A DNA stretch of 64,000 nt, taken from NCBI RefSeq assembly GCF_015291705.1, contig NZ_CP030050.1:1426001-1490000 (forward strand). The letters are read 5' to 3'. The DNA comes from Bradyrhizobium arachidis. GTDB lineage: Bacteria > Pseudomonadota > Alphaproteobacteria > Rhizobiales > Xanthobacteraceae. This document shows, piece by piece, positions 1 to 9,219 of the stretch. Both the position numbers and the translations under genes were made by a program. Each line of letters begins with the position of its first letter. The stretch's first letter is position 1. A model generated the notes under the pieces. That model was not told where the DNA came from, ran no database searches, and was given only the letters and a program-made list of their open reading frames with translations.

Positions 1-989
1 TCGCCGATGCGGTTCATGGTCGAGACCGCCTCGACCGGGAATTTGCCGGCGGCCGATTCGGCCGACAGCATGATGGCGTCGGCGCCCTCATAGACGGCGG
101 TGGCGACGTCGGAGACTTCGGCGCGGGTCGGCACCGGCGACTGGATCATCGATTCCAGCATCTGGGTCGCGATCACCACCGGCTTGCCGGCGCGGCGCGC
201 CATCCGTGTCATCTGCTTCTGCAGGCTCGGCACGCGCTCGAGCGGCAATTCGACGCCGAGGTCACCGCGCGCCACCATCAGCGCGTCGGAGGCCTCGATG
301 ATGTCGGCGAGGCGGTCGATCGCCTGCGGCTTCTCGATCTTGGCCATGACCGCGGCACGGCCGCGGATCATCTTCTTGGCCTCGATCACGTCGTCGGCGC
401 GCTGCACGAAGGACAGCGCGATCCAGTCGACGCCGGTGACCAAAGCGGCTTCGAGGTCGGCCTTGTCCTTCGACGTCATCGCCGAGACCGGCAGGTCGGT
501 GTCGGGCAGGCTGACGCCCTTGCGGTCGGACATCTTGCCGCCGACCACGACGCGCGTCACCGCGTGCTCCTTCGAGGTCTCCTCCGCGATCAGCCGCACC
601 TTGCCGTCGTCGAGCAGCAGCGCATGGCCGGGCCGCAGTGCCGCCAGGATCTCGGGGTGGGGGAGGTTGACGCGCGTTGCATCGCCCGGCGTCTTGTCGG
701 AATCGAGCGTGAAGGTCTGGCCGTTCTGGAGTTGCACCGCGCCTTCGGCGAACGCGCCGAGCCGGAGCTTGGGGCCCTGGAGGTCGACCAGGATGCCGAT
801 CGGCCGGCCATAGCTGCTCTCGACGTTGCGGATCGTCGCCACCAGCTCGCGCATCTTGTCATGCGGGGTGTGGCTCATGTTGATGCGGAAGATGTCGGCG
901 CCAGCCTCGAACAGGCGGCGGATCATCGCGAGGTCCGACGAGGCAGGTCCGAGGGTCGCGAGAATCTTGATACGGCGAAGACGCCTCAT
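1..989 (-). CDS. pyk: Pyruvate kinase (C-terminus cut by window edge)
   Basis: Converts phosphoenolpyruvate and ADP to pyruvate and ATP, the last step of glycolysis, in the cytosol. The minus strand reads from the N-terminal [18 protein letters not shown], typical of pyruvate kinase, through FRINMSHT, the substrate-binding region around DLQGPKLR, and [14 protein letters not shown] up to the metal/substrate motif ATQMLESM and [11 protein letters not shown]. About 330 residues are present of a usual 475-480; the rest lies before base 1. The ATG at 987-989 overlaps the stop of the upstream DUF1036 gene (986-988) in an ATGA arrangement, which suggests translational coupling. No residue looks abnormal in the visible part. 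Confidence 0.96.
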   Translation of the reverse strand, partial: MRRLRRIKILATLGPASSDLAMIRRLFEAGADIFRINMSHTPHDKMRELVATIRNVESSYGRPIGILVDLQGPKLRLGAFAEGAVQLQNGQTFTLDSDKTPGDATRVNLPHPEILAALRPGHALLLDDGKVRLIAEETSKEHAVTRVVVGGKMSDRKGVSLPDTDLPVSAMTSKDKADLEAALVTGVDWIALSFVQRADDVIEAKKMIRGRAAVMAKIEKPQAIDRLADIIEASDALMVARGDLGVELPLERVPSLQKQMTRMARRAGKPVVIATQMLESMIQSPVPTRAEVSDVATAVYEGADAIMLSAESAAGKFPVEAVSTMNRIG

Positions 990-1579
990 GGCTTATTTCC
1001 AGATGGGGGCGAGGGAGCTGGCGGGAGGCCAGGCGCGGCGGGGGGCGTACCACCGGGCGGACTATTGGGCAAACCCGGCACCCCGCCCGGGCCGACCGGG
1101 CCCGGCAGGCCGGGCACGCGCTGCTGTGACGGCTGCTCGTTGGCGTCGGTGAGCTGCACGGTCCAGGCCCGCTGCTCGCCGGTATCGACCTCGAAATAGC
1201 CGGTCCGGTCATAGCCGCGCGCGAGGCAATCCTCGGTGCCGCGGATGGTGAATTCCTTGTCCCGCGAGCACATGAAGGCCCGGCCCGACCATTCGCCGCC
1301 GCGGTCATAGTCGATGGCGTAGATGTAATAGTAGCGGGCGACCAGCGTGCCCCGCAGCAGGGTCTCGCAGGAGCGGGAGGAGATGTTCCACCAGCCCTCG
1401 GTGGTCCAGCCCTCGGCGTCCTTGTAGCCGAGCGCAATGCCGACCCGGCTCGAGGTGTTGTTGCAGAGGCGGAAATCGGCGGCGGCCGGGCTTGCCGAAA
1501 GACACAGCAGCGCAACCGCCAGCACCGGGACCAACCGGGCGAGCAGGCGGAGGGAGGAGCGGGAAGATTCGGCGATCAT
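986..1579 (-). CDS. DUF1036 family secreted protein
   Basis: A protein of 197 residues. The reading frame is open further upstream, but the start at 1579 (MIAESSRSS) gives a normal export signal: a short basic stretch, then a hydrophobic segment ending around PAAADFRLC. The body carries the DUF1036 pattern: [16 protein letters not shown], the aromatic run around [13 protein letters not shown], and [11 protein letters not shown]. The last 50 residues are Pro/Gly-rich ([11 protein letters not shown]) and look disordered. Members of the family are small periplasmic proteins of unknown function found next to pyk in related alphaproteobacteria. It overlaps pyk by four bases, so the two are very likely one operon. 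Confidence 0.88.
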   Translation of the reverse strand: MIAESSRSSLRLLARLVPVLAVALLCLSASPAAADFRLCNNTSSRVGIALGYKDAEGWTTEGWWNISSRSCETLLRGTLVARYYYIYAIDYDRGGEWSGRAFMCSRDKEFTIRGTEDCLARGYDRTGYFEVDTGEQRAWTVQLTDANEQPSQQRVPGLPGPVGPGGVPGLPNSPPGGTPPAAPGLPPAPSPPSGNKP

Positions 1580-1755
1580 TGTCGCGGAACGTATACCAGA
1601 TGATTGACGATTTGGCGTAGGGCCGGGGGAGGGGGAACCGCCCGTCAGGCCGCGGGGCTCGTGTGAGCCGCGATATGGCAAAATCTGTGACAGGACCCAA
1701 CTGATCCCGTAAGGGTGACCCGATCAGGGGTCAGAGCCAATTCAGGGATCCAGCC

Positions 1756-2061
1756 ATGGCAATCGACGACAAAACCAGAACGGAGCTCGAGGCGGCCGCT
1801 TTCCGCCGCTTGGTCGATCATCTGCGTGAGCGGACCGACGTCCAGAACATCGACCTGATGAATCTGGCCGGCTTCTGCCGCAACTGCCTGTCCAACTGGC
1901 TCAAGGACGCCGCCGACGCCCAAGGCGTGAGCTTAAGCAAGGACGAGAGCCGAGAGGCCGTCTACGGCATGCCCTACGAGACCTGGAAGTCGAAGTACCA
2001 GGGCACGGCCACGCCCGAGCAGATCGAGGCGATGAAGAAGGTCCATCCGCACGGGCACTGA
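1756..2061 (+). CDS. DUF1244 family small protein
   Basis: A soluble protein of 101 residues that matches the DUF1244 family over its full length: helical N-terminus (AAFRRLVDHLRERTDVQN), the conserved NLAGFCRNCLSNW segment with two cysteines three apart, and the YGMPYETWKSKYQ segment near the end. The function of the family is unknown; the CRNC motif could bind a metal but only two cysteines are seen. It starts at an ATG preceded by CAGGGATCCAGCC. It stands alone between the divergently read DUF1036 gene and the repeat at 2078. Confidence 0.9.
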   Translation: MAIDDKTRTELEAAAFRRLVDHLRERTDVQNIDLMNLAGFCRNCLSNWLKDAADAQGVSLSKDESREAVYGMPYETWKSKYQGTATPEQIEAMKKVHPHGH

Positions 2062-2077
2062 GTAATTTCGTTCCGTC

Positions 2078-2111
2078 ATTCCGGGGCGATGCAAAGCATC
2101 GAACCCGGAAT
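2078..2111. repeat. Palindromic repeat, ATTCCGGG family
   Basis: An inverted repeat just downstream of the DUF1244 gene: ATTCCGGG-(g)-CGATGC, a three-base loop, then GCATCG-(aa)-CCCGGAAT. The outer arm is shared with the 104-base palindrome at 51448-51551, so it is probably the same dispersed repeat family. It could also act as a transcription terminator hairpin for the gene before it, but no T-run follows. Confidence 0.75.
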
Positions 2112-2254
2112 CTCGACGTCATCTCCTGTGGGCGCGCTGTGGACGAACGCGATGCTTGCTTGAACGCAGGGGGTGCGAACCCTAAGGGTTTTGCCAGCAC
2201 GCGCGGTGGATGCCGGCGTCACTTCGTTTTGCCAGTTCCATTGGGAGTACCAAG

Positions 2255-2527
2255 ATGGCCACCTCCGCCGCCGTTCGCGACGACGAGCCCGCGACGAAAT
2301 TTGCCAAGGATCAGCTCAAATCCATCATCGAGCGCATCGAGCGGCTGGAGGAAGAGAAGAAGGCGATCTCCGACGACATCCGCGACGTCTATGCCGAGAG
2401 CAAGGGGAACGGCTACGACGTCAAGGCACTGCGCACCATCGTGCGCCTGCGCAAGCAGGACCCGAACGAGCGCGCTGAGGCCGAGACGATTCTCGAGACC
2501 TACATGCAGGCGCTGGGCATGCTCTGA
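2255..2527 (+). CDS. gapR: GapR-like DUF2312 nucleoid-associated protein
   Basis: A 90-residue protein. The start at 2255 ([16 protein letters not shown]) has a GGGAG ribosome site seven bases upstream; an upstream in-frame ATG at 2210 lacks one. The body is a coiled coil, [39 protein letters not shown] split over two helices, then [30 protein letters not shown], which is the full DUF2312 domain. In Caulobacter GapR binds AT-rich and overtwisted DNA ahead of the replication fork and helps topoisomerases. The same role is inferred here from close family resemblance. Confidence 0.9.
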   Translation: MATSAAVRDDEPATKFAKDQLKSIIERIERLEEEKKAISDDIRDVYAESKGNGYDVKALRTIVRLRKQDPNERAEAETILETYMQALGML

Positions 2528-2582
2528 GGCGTTAGCGCCTCGAGCACCCTGGAGGGAGCCGGGATTGCGCTCGGCTCCCTCC
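2526..2582 (+). terminator. Double hairpin after gapR
   Basis: Two inverted repeats follow gapR. The first (2526-2541, GAGGCG/CGCCTC, loop TTAG) overlaps the TGA stop. The second has perfect 11-base arms, GGAGGGAGCCG at 2551-2561 and CGGCTCCCTCC at 2572-2582. There is no clear T-run, so it may be a factor-dependent terminator or an RNA-stabilising structure. Confidence 0.5.
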
Positions 2583-2630
2583 GGGCTACAAATTGCGCGT
2601 GTTGCACTTCGTCTGTGAACGGAGACCGCC

Positions 2631-3056
2631 GTGCCTGCGCCGCCGCTGCCGCGCGAGGTGAACCGTGCCCTCGGCGCCCTTCCGGCGCCGATCGGCAAGC
2701 GGCTGCTGCAAGTGCGCGAACTGATCTTCGCGACGGCCGCAGCGCATGACGACGTCGGCCGCCTCACCGAAACGCTGAAGTGGGGCGAGCCCGCTTACCT
2801 GACCGATGAGAGCGGCAGCGGCTCGACGATCCGGCTTGGCCGCCTCAAGGATTCCGAGCACGCGGCCGTCCTGTTCAACTGCAAGACGACGCTGGTCGAC
2901 ACGTTCCGCGAGCGCTTTCCGGATCAGTTCGAATATCGGCAGAGCCGGGCGCTGCTGTTGCCGGTCGCCGGCAAGCTGCCGAAGCAGGAGCTATCGGTCT
3001 GCCTGTCGCTGGCGCTGACCTATCATCTGGATCGGCGGCGGAAGAAGGCGCGATAG
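2631..3056 (+). CDS. DUF1801 domain protein
   Basis: A 141-residue protein with a GTG start; GGAGA lies seven bases upstream. It matches DUF1801 (YdhG-like): an N-terminal helical part with VRELIFATAAAH, then LTETLKWGEPAYLTDESGSG, which contains the conserved KWGEPAY element, then LGRLKDSEHAAVLFNC and a C-terminal helix ending in basic residues. The family fold resembles frataxin-related small domains; its role is not established. Nothing in the surroundings points to a pathway. Confidence 0.85.
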   Translation: MPAPPLPREVNRALGALPAPIGKRLLQVRELIFATAAAHDDVGRLTETLKWGEPAYLTDESGSGSTIRLGRLKDSEHAAVLFNCKTTLVDTFRERFPDQFEYRQSRALLLPVAGKLPKQELSVCLSLALTYHLDRRRKKAR

Positions 3057-3106
3057 AAGTCGTTCCATCCGGGCTACGAAACCGAGCTCTTGGAAATAGT
3101 CGCGCC

Positions 3107-4747
3107 TCAGCGCAGCGCGGCCGTGCGCACGACGAACGACGTCGTCTCGAGCTTCGCCGTGGCGCTGCCCGTAAAGCTGTCGAAGGACAGGCCCTGCATC
3201 GGATCGTCGACAAAGCCCATCACGATCACGGTCTGCGGCTTGACGAAATAGCTGCGCATCGCGGCCATATCGAGCTCGCCCATCAGCGTCACCGACATCG
3301 CGCGGCTGGCGCTCGGCGACAGCATCACGATCTTGAGCCAGATGCTCTCGCCCTTGGCCGCGGAGAGCCGAGTCGCGGTGGCGACCAGGCCATCGATGCT
3401 CTTGCCGACCACGCTGTTGATTTCGGTGGCGGGCGCGGCGTTGCGCGAGGCGGGACGGGTGGAGCGCGGGACCGGCGCCGAGGCGGCAACGACGTTGGCG
3501 CGGTCGACCGGGGAGGCCGCCGGCGCGTAGGCCAGGGCCTGAAGCGTTGCGTTGGAGACGCTCGCGGTTGCCTGCGGCTCGGTCGCGGCCGCAAGCGCCT
3601 GGCGGGCCTTCAGCGCCGCGACTTGCGCCGGCGTCGCCTGCTGCGGCGCAGCCGGGACGTCATCCCAGAAGCCGCGGGCATTGATGATATCGGCCGGGGT
3701 CTCGGGCTTGGCGTCGGCAGATTTGCCGGCCGCGGGCTTCTCAGCCACCGGCGCGGGCTTCGGCTTGGGCGGCGCAACCAGCTGCGCATCGGCCGAAGCG
3801 AGCTGCAGGGCGGCTGCGACCTGCGGCTTGGCGCGCGGCGTCGGCACCGGATCGGCGGGCTTTGCGTCAGAAGGCTTGGCTGCGGCGGCGACCACGGTCG
3901 GCCCCACGGGCTTGGCGGCCGGGGGTGCACCCTCGTCGTCCTCGTCGCTGCTCGTGGCGGCAGGCGCCGATTTGCTCTTGAACAGCGCGGCAAAGAAGTT
4001 CGGCTTGCTGCCGGCATCATCGCCGCTGCCGCGGCGCTCGATCTCGGCCTTGGCGAACTCATAGCCCTTCAGCGGCACACCGTCGGTCGGCAGATGCACC
4101 GTCTTTCCGTCGGGGAAGACGCGGGCGAGCTGGTCATGCGTCATGCGCGGCCAGTGCCGGATGCTGCCAGTGTCCAGATGCACGAAGGGCGAGCCGGAGG
4201 TCGGATAGAAGCCGACGCCGCCGCGCTGCAGGCGCAGGCCGGCGAAGCGGATCTGCTCCAGCGGCACGCCGGGGATGTAGAAGTCCATCGCATGCCCCAG
4301 CATGTGCTGGCTGAAGCGCGCCACGCCGGAGGAGCGGCGGCGGAGCATGGCGTTAGTGGCGGGGGAGCGGTAGGAGGAGATGATCTGGATCGGCTGCTTG
4401 CCGTCGACGTCGCGATAGACTTCCCAGAGGATGTCGAAGAGGTGACGGTCCATGACCGTCTCGTCCTGGGTGCGCCAGTCGCGCAGGAAATGGTTGAGCG
4501 TCTTCAGCGCCGCTTCGTCGTAGCGGCCGTCGCGCTTGAAGGTGACGGTCAGATCTTCGCCGGAATGGGTGTGGTGGAACGAAAGCGTCTTGGTCTCGTT
4601 CAGCGCGGTGGCGTTATGGACCGAGCCTGCGGCGGCAAGCAGCAGCACGGCAGCGAGGCCGATCCGGGATCCGGCCTTCACTCCCGCATGGGATAACGAC
4701 AGCACAACGAATTGGCGTGCGAGACCAGTCAGCACGTATGAGCCCAC
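3107..4747 (-). CDS. DUF882 (MepK/YcbK-like) murein endopeptidase with long C-terminal extension
   Basis: A 546-residue exported protein. A basic N-terminus and a hydrophobic segment at about residues 25-45 act as signal or anchor. Residues 50-215 form the DUF882/peptidase M15 domain: SSYRSPATN, then SQHMLGHAMDFY (first Zn His and Asp) and PFVHLD (second Zn His). In MepK this domain cleaves cross-links between peptidoglycan stems. Residues 235-410 are a Pro/Ala/Lys-rich linker. Residues 430-546 form a separate folded part (IWLKIVMLSPSASRAMSVTLMGELD and VIVMGFVDDPMQGLSFDSF) of unknown function. It lies next to an L,D-transpeptidase read in the same direction, fitting a cell-wall pair. The family usually has only about 180-250 residues plus variable tails. 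Confidence 0.88.
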   Translation of the reverse strand: MGSYVLTGLARQFVVLSLSHAGVKAGSRIGLAAVLLLAAAGSVHNATALNETKTLSFHHTHSGEDLTVTFKRDGRYDEAALKTLNHFLRDWRTQDETVMDRHLFDILWEVYRDVDGKQPIQIISSYRSPATNAMLRRRSSGVARFSQHMLGHAMDFYIPGVPLEQIRFAGLRLQRGGVGFYPTSGSPFVHLDTGSIRHWPRMTHDQLARVFPDGKTVHLPTDGVPLKGYEFAKAEIERRGSGDDAGSKPNFFAALFKSKSAPAATSSDEDDEGAPPAAKPVGPTVVAAAAKPSDAKPADPVPTPRAKPQVAAALQLASADAQLVAPPKPKPAPVAEKPAAGKSADAKPETPADIINARGFWDDVPAAPQQATPAQVAALKARQALAAATEPQATASVSNATLQALAYAPAASPVDRANVVAASAPVPRSTRPASRNAAPATEINSVVGKSIDGLVATATRLSAAKGESIWLKIVMLSPSASRAMSVTLMGELDMAAMRSYFVKPQTVIVMGFVDDPMQGLSFDSFTGSATAKLETTSFVVRTAALR

Positions 4748-5020
4748 CCAGTCGACGAGCGTTCAAAATGGACTCTCCCGCCAACCCCGTTAGCGCGCGA
4801 AAGAGGATGAACGCTTTCTTAAAGCGAGAAGGTTAATTCGACGTTGACCTTCCCGCCCCCAAACCAAGTCAGAATACAAACCTAAACGGTTGACTGTGGC
4901 AAAAAAACGCCCGGTGCCCGAGGGCAGGTCGCAGAATGGTTAACGTTAAACGACCCCGTCTTTGGGACAGGGTCGCTGATTTCATTGCAGAATTTCAGGA
5001 AATGAGGCGCCTTGCGGGCC
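4748..5020. other. Intergenic region upstream of the DUF882 gene
   Basis: These 273 bases separate the end of the L,D-transpeptidase gene from the start of the DUF882 gene; both are read on the minus strand. The stretch is AT-richer than the neighbours and has no supported open frame. It must carry the DUF882 promoter unless the two are co-transcribed. No convincing terminator or operator was recognised. Confidence 0.5.
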
Positions 5021-7249
5021 TCAGCGGGTAAACACCCGCTGCGGCCGGCGGCCGACCGGAGCCGGCGGCGGGGTCGGCGCTCCGAACAGGCGCTCGAAGA
5101 AGTTCGGACCCGACGAGCCGAAGCCGCCGCCATTGTTGGCGATCGCCACGCCCGAGGGCAGCGTCGTTGCCGGGCGCGAATAGCTCGGCTGGGAATGGGC
5201 GACGACGTTCTCGAGGTCCTTGCCGCGGCCGTTCCTCAGGATGTTGAGCATGGTCGCGTCGCGGCCATAGACGTCCTTGCGGATTTGCAGCTTGCCGGCC
5301 TCGTCCACGAACGCGGTCTGATAGGTGATGTTGACCGGGATCGGGGTGGGGAATTTCAGGTCGATCTCGCTCTTGCCGTACATGCTGCGGATGCGCTCGG
5401 GCGTGTACTTCTCGTTCGGCATGGCGATGTTGAGCAGCACCGAGGCGTACTGATCCGGATATTGCACGCGCATGCAGCCATGGCTGAAGGCGCGGTCTTC
5501 CTTGGCGAACAGGTTCTTGTCCGGCGTGTCGTGCTGATAGACCAGGAACTTGTTCGGGAAGTTGAAGCGGATGCGACCGAGCGCATTGGCCTCACCAGGC
5601 GGCTGCGAGATATGCACCGAGCCGTCGCGATTCTGCTCGAGCTTGAGGCCCATGCGCTGGAGCACGGTCGGGTCCTGCTGCAGCGCCGGCAGATATTCGT
5701 TGTAGACGATCGACGGCGGCACGTTCCAGGTCGGGTTGACCGTGATGTACTTCATCGTTTCGGTCAGCAGCGGAGTCGCGTGCTGGCCCGGCTTGCCGGT
5801 GACGACACGGGTGGTCCAGACCTGCTGGCCGTGCTGCATCACCTTTAGCGTGTAGTCGGGGATGTTGAGGATGACATAGGCATCGCCCAGCGCGGGCACG
5901 CCGAGGTCGCGCGGCAGCCAGCGCCAGCGCTCCATGTTCACCAGCACCACGTCGATCTGCTTGTCGCGCTTCGGGGTGTTGAGCGCCTTGACCGTCTTGT
6001 CGTCGAGGATGCCGGTCGGCTTCATCTCGGCGCCGTTCTGGAATTTGCGCACGGCTTCGGCGACGGTGGCGTCATAGCGGGTGTCGCTGGCGTTCTCGGC
6101 GATGCCGAGCTTGGCGCGCAGCTGCGGCACGCGCGGATCATCCACGACGATCTCGGCCTGCTTCTTGCCGGCCGGGGTGTATTTCAGCGCGGGACCGTCG
6201 GCGATCTCGATCACCGGGCCGTTGCCCTGACCCCGCAGCTCCGCGAGCTTGGCCTTCAGCTCCTTGTAGAGCTTCTGCGGCGGGTTGTAGCTGTCGAGCG
6301 CCGCGGACGCATCCGTCGCGGTCGTGACCTTCGTCAGCACCTCGCTCGGGTCGACCGGGTGCTCGGGATAGAGGATGTCGGCGCTGACCTGCGACCAGTG
6401 CATGCGGCCGCTCTGCGCCTGGCGCGCATAGTCGAACATGCTGGCGGTGAGCCTGAGCTCGGCGTCGGCGAGCGCATCGGGCGTCGTCGCGGCAGCGAAA
6501 TCCGGCACCGGATAGTCGGCCGGATTGAGGCCGTCGGAGGCCGCGTCCTTCAGCCGCGCGATCACGCCCTTGGCCGCAGCGGTCAGGCTGCCGGCTTGGG
6601 TCCAGACCGGCGCGAAGTCGCGCGCGCCGTAGAACTTCTCGATCGCCGCGCGCTCGTTCTTGCGGTCGAAATGCCGCGAGGCCTTGGCGCCGATGAGGTC
6701 CTTGAGCTTGTCGGCGACCGGCTGGTCGGCGGCGGGCACGTTGCTGGCCGCCTTCACTGGCTCGGGGGCCGGAGCCGCTGCGGCAGCCGGCGCCGCAGGA
6801 GCGGCTGGCGTTGCCGTTGCGGTATCGGCCTTTGCGGGCTCAGTCTTGGCGGCTTCGCTCTTCGCAGGCTCGCTCTGCGCAGGTTCTGTTTTTGCCGCCT
6901 CGCTCTTCGGCGCCTCGGGGACAGGCGTGGTGGCGACGTCTGCGGGCTTGGTCTCGACCTTCTCCGCGGCCGGCGCGGGAGCGGCTTCAGCCTTCACCGG
7001 CTCCTTGGCTGGTTCCTTGGCGTTGTCCTGAACGGTGGCCGTGGTGTCGAGCTTGATATCGGCTGCGGTCGGGGGCGGGACGTTTGCAGGCTCGGGACGC
7101 GGGATCGCGGCTTCGATCGCGAGCTCGGCAGCGCTGCTGCGCGCCTGATCCTGCGCCAGCGCCGAGCTGGCCGACACCGTGAGGAAGGTCGCCGCGACCG
7201 TCATCAAGACACGGTCAAAGCCTGCACGGTGGTTCAAACAGTCACGCAT
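5021..7249 (-). CDS. L,D-transpeptidase (YcbB/LdtD type)
   Basis: A 742-residue periplasmic enzyme. A signal peptide ends near SASSALAQD. Residues 45-190 are an Ala/Pro/Glu/Lys-rich linker with near-repeats such as KSEAAKTEPA. A scaffold domain follows (FYGARDFAPVWTQAG), then a peptidoglycan-binding helical domain (TVAEAVRKFQ, GILDDKTVKALN), and the catalytic YkuD domain with FSHGCMRVQ, whose Cys is the nucleophile. Such enzymes form 3-3 cross-links between meso-diaminopimelate residues or attach other proteins to peptidoglycan. The order scaffold, peptidoglycan-binding, YkuD marks the YcbB subgroup. The ATG at 7247-7249 begins the signal peptide. The region upstream is long and must hold its promoter. 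Confidence 0.93.
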   Translation of the reverse strand: MRDCLNHRAGFDRVLMTVAATFLTVSASSALAQDQARSSAAELAIEAAIPRPEPANVPPPTAADIKLDTTATVQDNAKEPAKEPVKAEAAPAPAAEKVETKPADVATTPVPEAPKSEAAKTEPAQSEPAKSEAAKTEPAKADTATATPAAPAAPAAAAAPAPEPVKAASNVPAADQPVADKLKDLIGAKASRHFDRKNERAAIEKFYGARDFAPVWTQAGSLTAAAKGVIARLKDAASDGLNPADYPVPDFAAATTPDALADAELRLTASMFDYARQAQSGRMHWSQVSADILYPEHPVDPSEVLTKVTTATDASAALDSYNPPQKLYKELKAKLAELRGQGNGPVIEIADGPALKYTPAGKKQAEIVVDDPRVPQLRAKLGIAENASDTRYDATVAEAVRKFQNGAEMKPTGILDDKTVKALNTPKRDKQIDVVLVNMERWRWLPRDLGVPALGDAYVILNIPDYTLKVMQHGQQVWTTRVVTGKPGQHATPLLTETMKYITVNPTWNVPPSIVYNEYLPALQQDPTVLQRMGLKLEQNRDGSVHISQPPGEANALGRIRFNFPNKFLVYQHDTPDKNLFAKEDRAFSHGCMRVQYPDQYASVLLNIAMPNEKYTPERIRSMYGKSEIDLKFPTPIPVNITYQTAFVDEAGKLQIRKDVYGRDATMLNILRNGRGKDLENVVAHSQPSYSRPATTLPSGVAIANNGGGFGSSGPNFFERLFGAPTPPPAPVGRRPQRVFTR

Positions 7250-7595
7250 TGTGTCGCACCCCTCGGGTGAACCGTTCCTCGTGGAACAGATTCGTTATCG
7301 TCCAAATGAGCTTCGGCTAAACCGCGCCGGCCTCGCGAAAGTTGCACGCCTGCACGCAACGACTCCCACAGAGACGATACACAGGCCCCGGTTTTGCAGC
7401 CAGCGCTCCCCAGGGCAACTCACCACAAACTGACTTCAGGGAGGTCTGTTTGCAACGGATTGTGCGTCCCCGCGACGCGCTTTTCCCTGTGTCTGTCACT
7501 TCCAAGTCACGGTTCGAATGGCCGCCGAATTTTGCCGTAATTCAACGGCTTGCGGCGGCCTCGTCAGGTCAGGCGAACCTCCGTTCGCATCAGGC
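7250..7595. other. 346-base intergenic region
   Basis: This lies between the starts/ends of two minus-strand genes, the L,D-transpeptidase and the sigma-54 activator. I see no coding frame with a plausible start and no strong inverted repeat. It is less GC-rich than coding DNA and should contain the L,D-transpeptidase promoter, which I cannot place with confidence. Confidence 0.5.
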
Positions 7596-9092
<1,497 letters not shown>

Positions 9093-9219
9093 GGTGTTCC
9101 CCGCACGCTACTACTATCTGTCTCGAATCGGGTCACTCTGGCCGAAGCCGATTAACGCACTCTTAAACCTTGATACCCCCGCCCGCCGTCGCGATTGTTG
9201 AACACAGGTTTCCCACACA

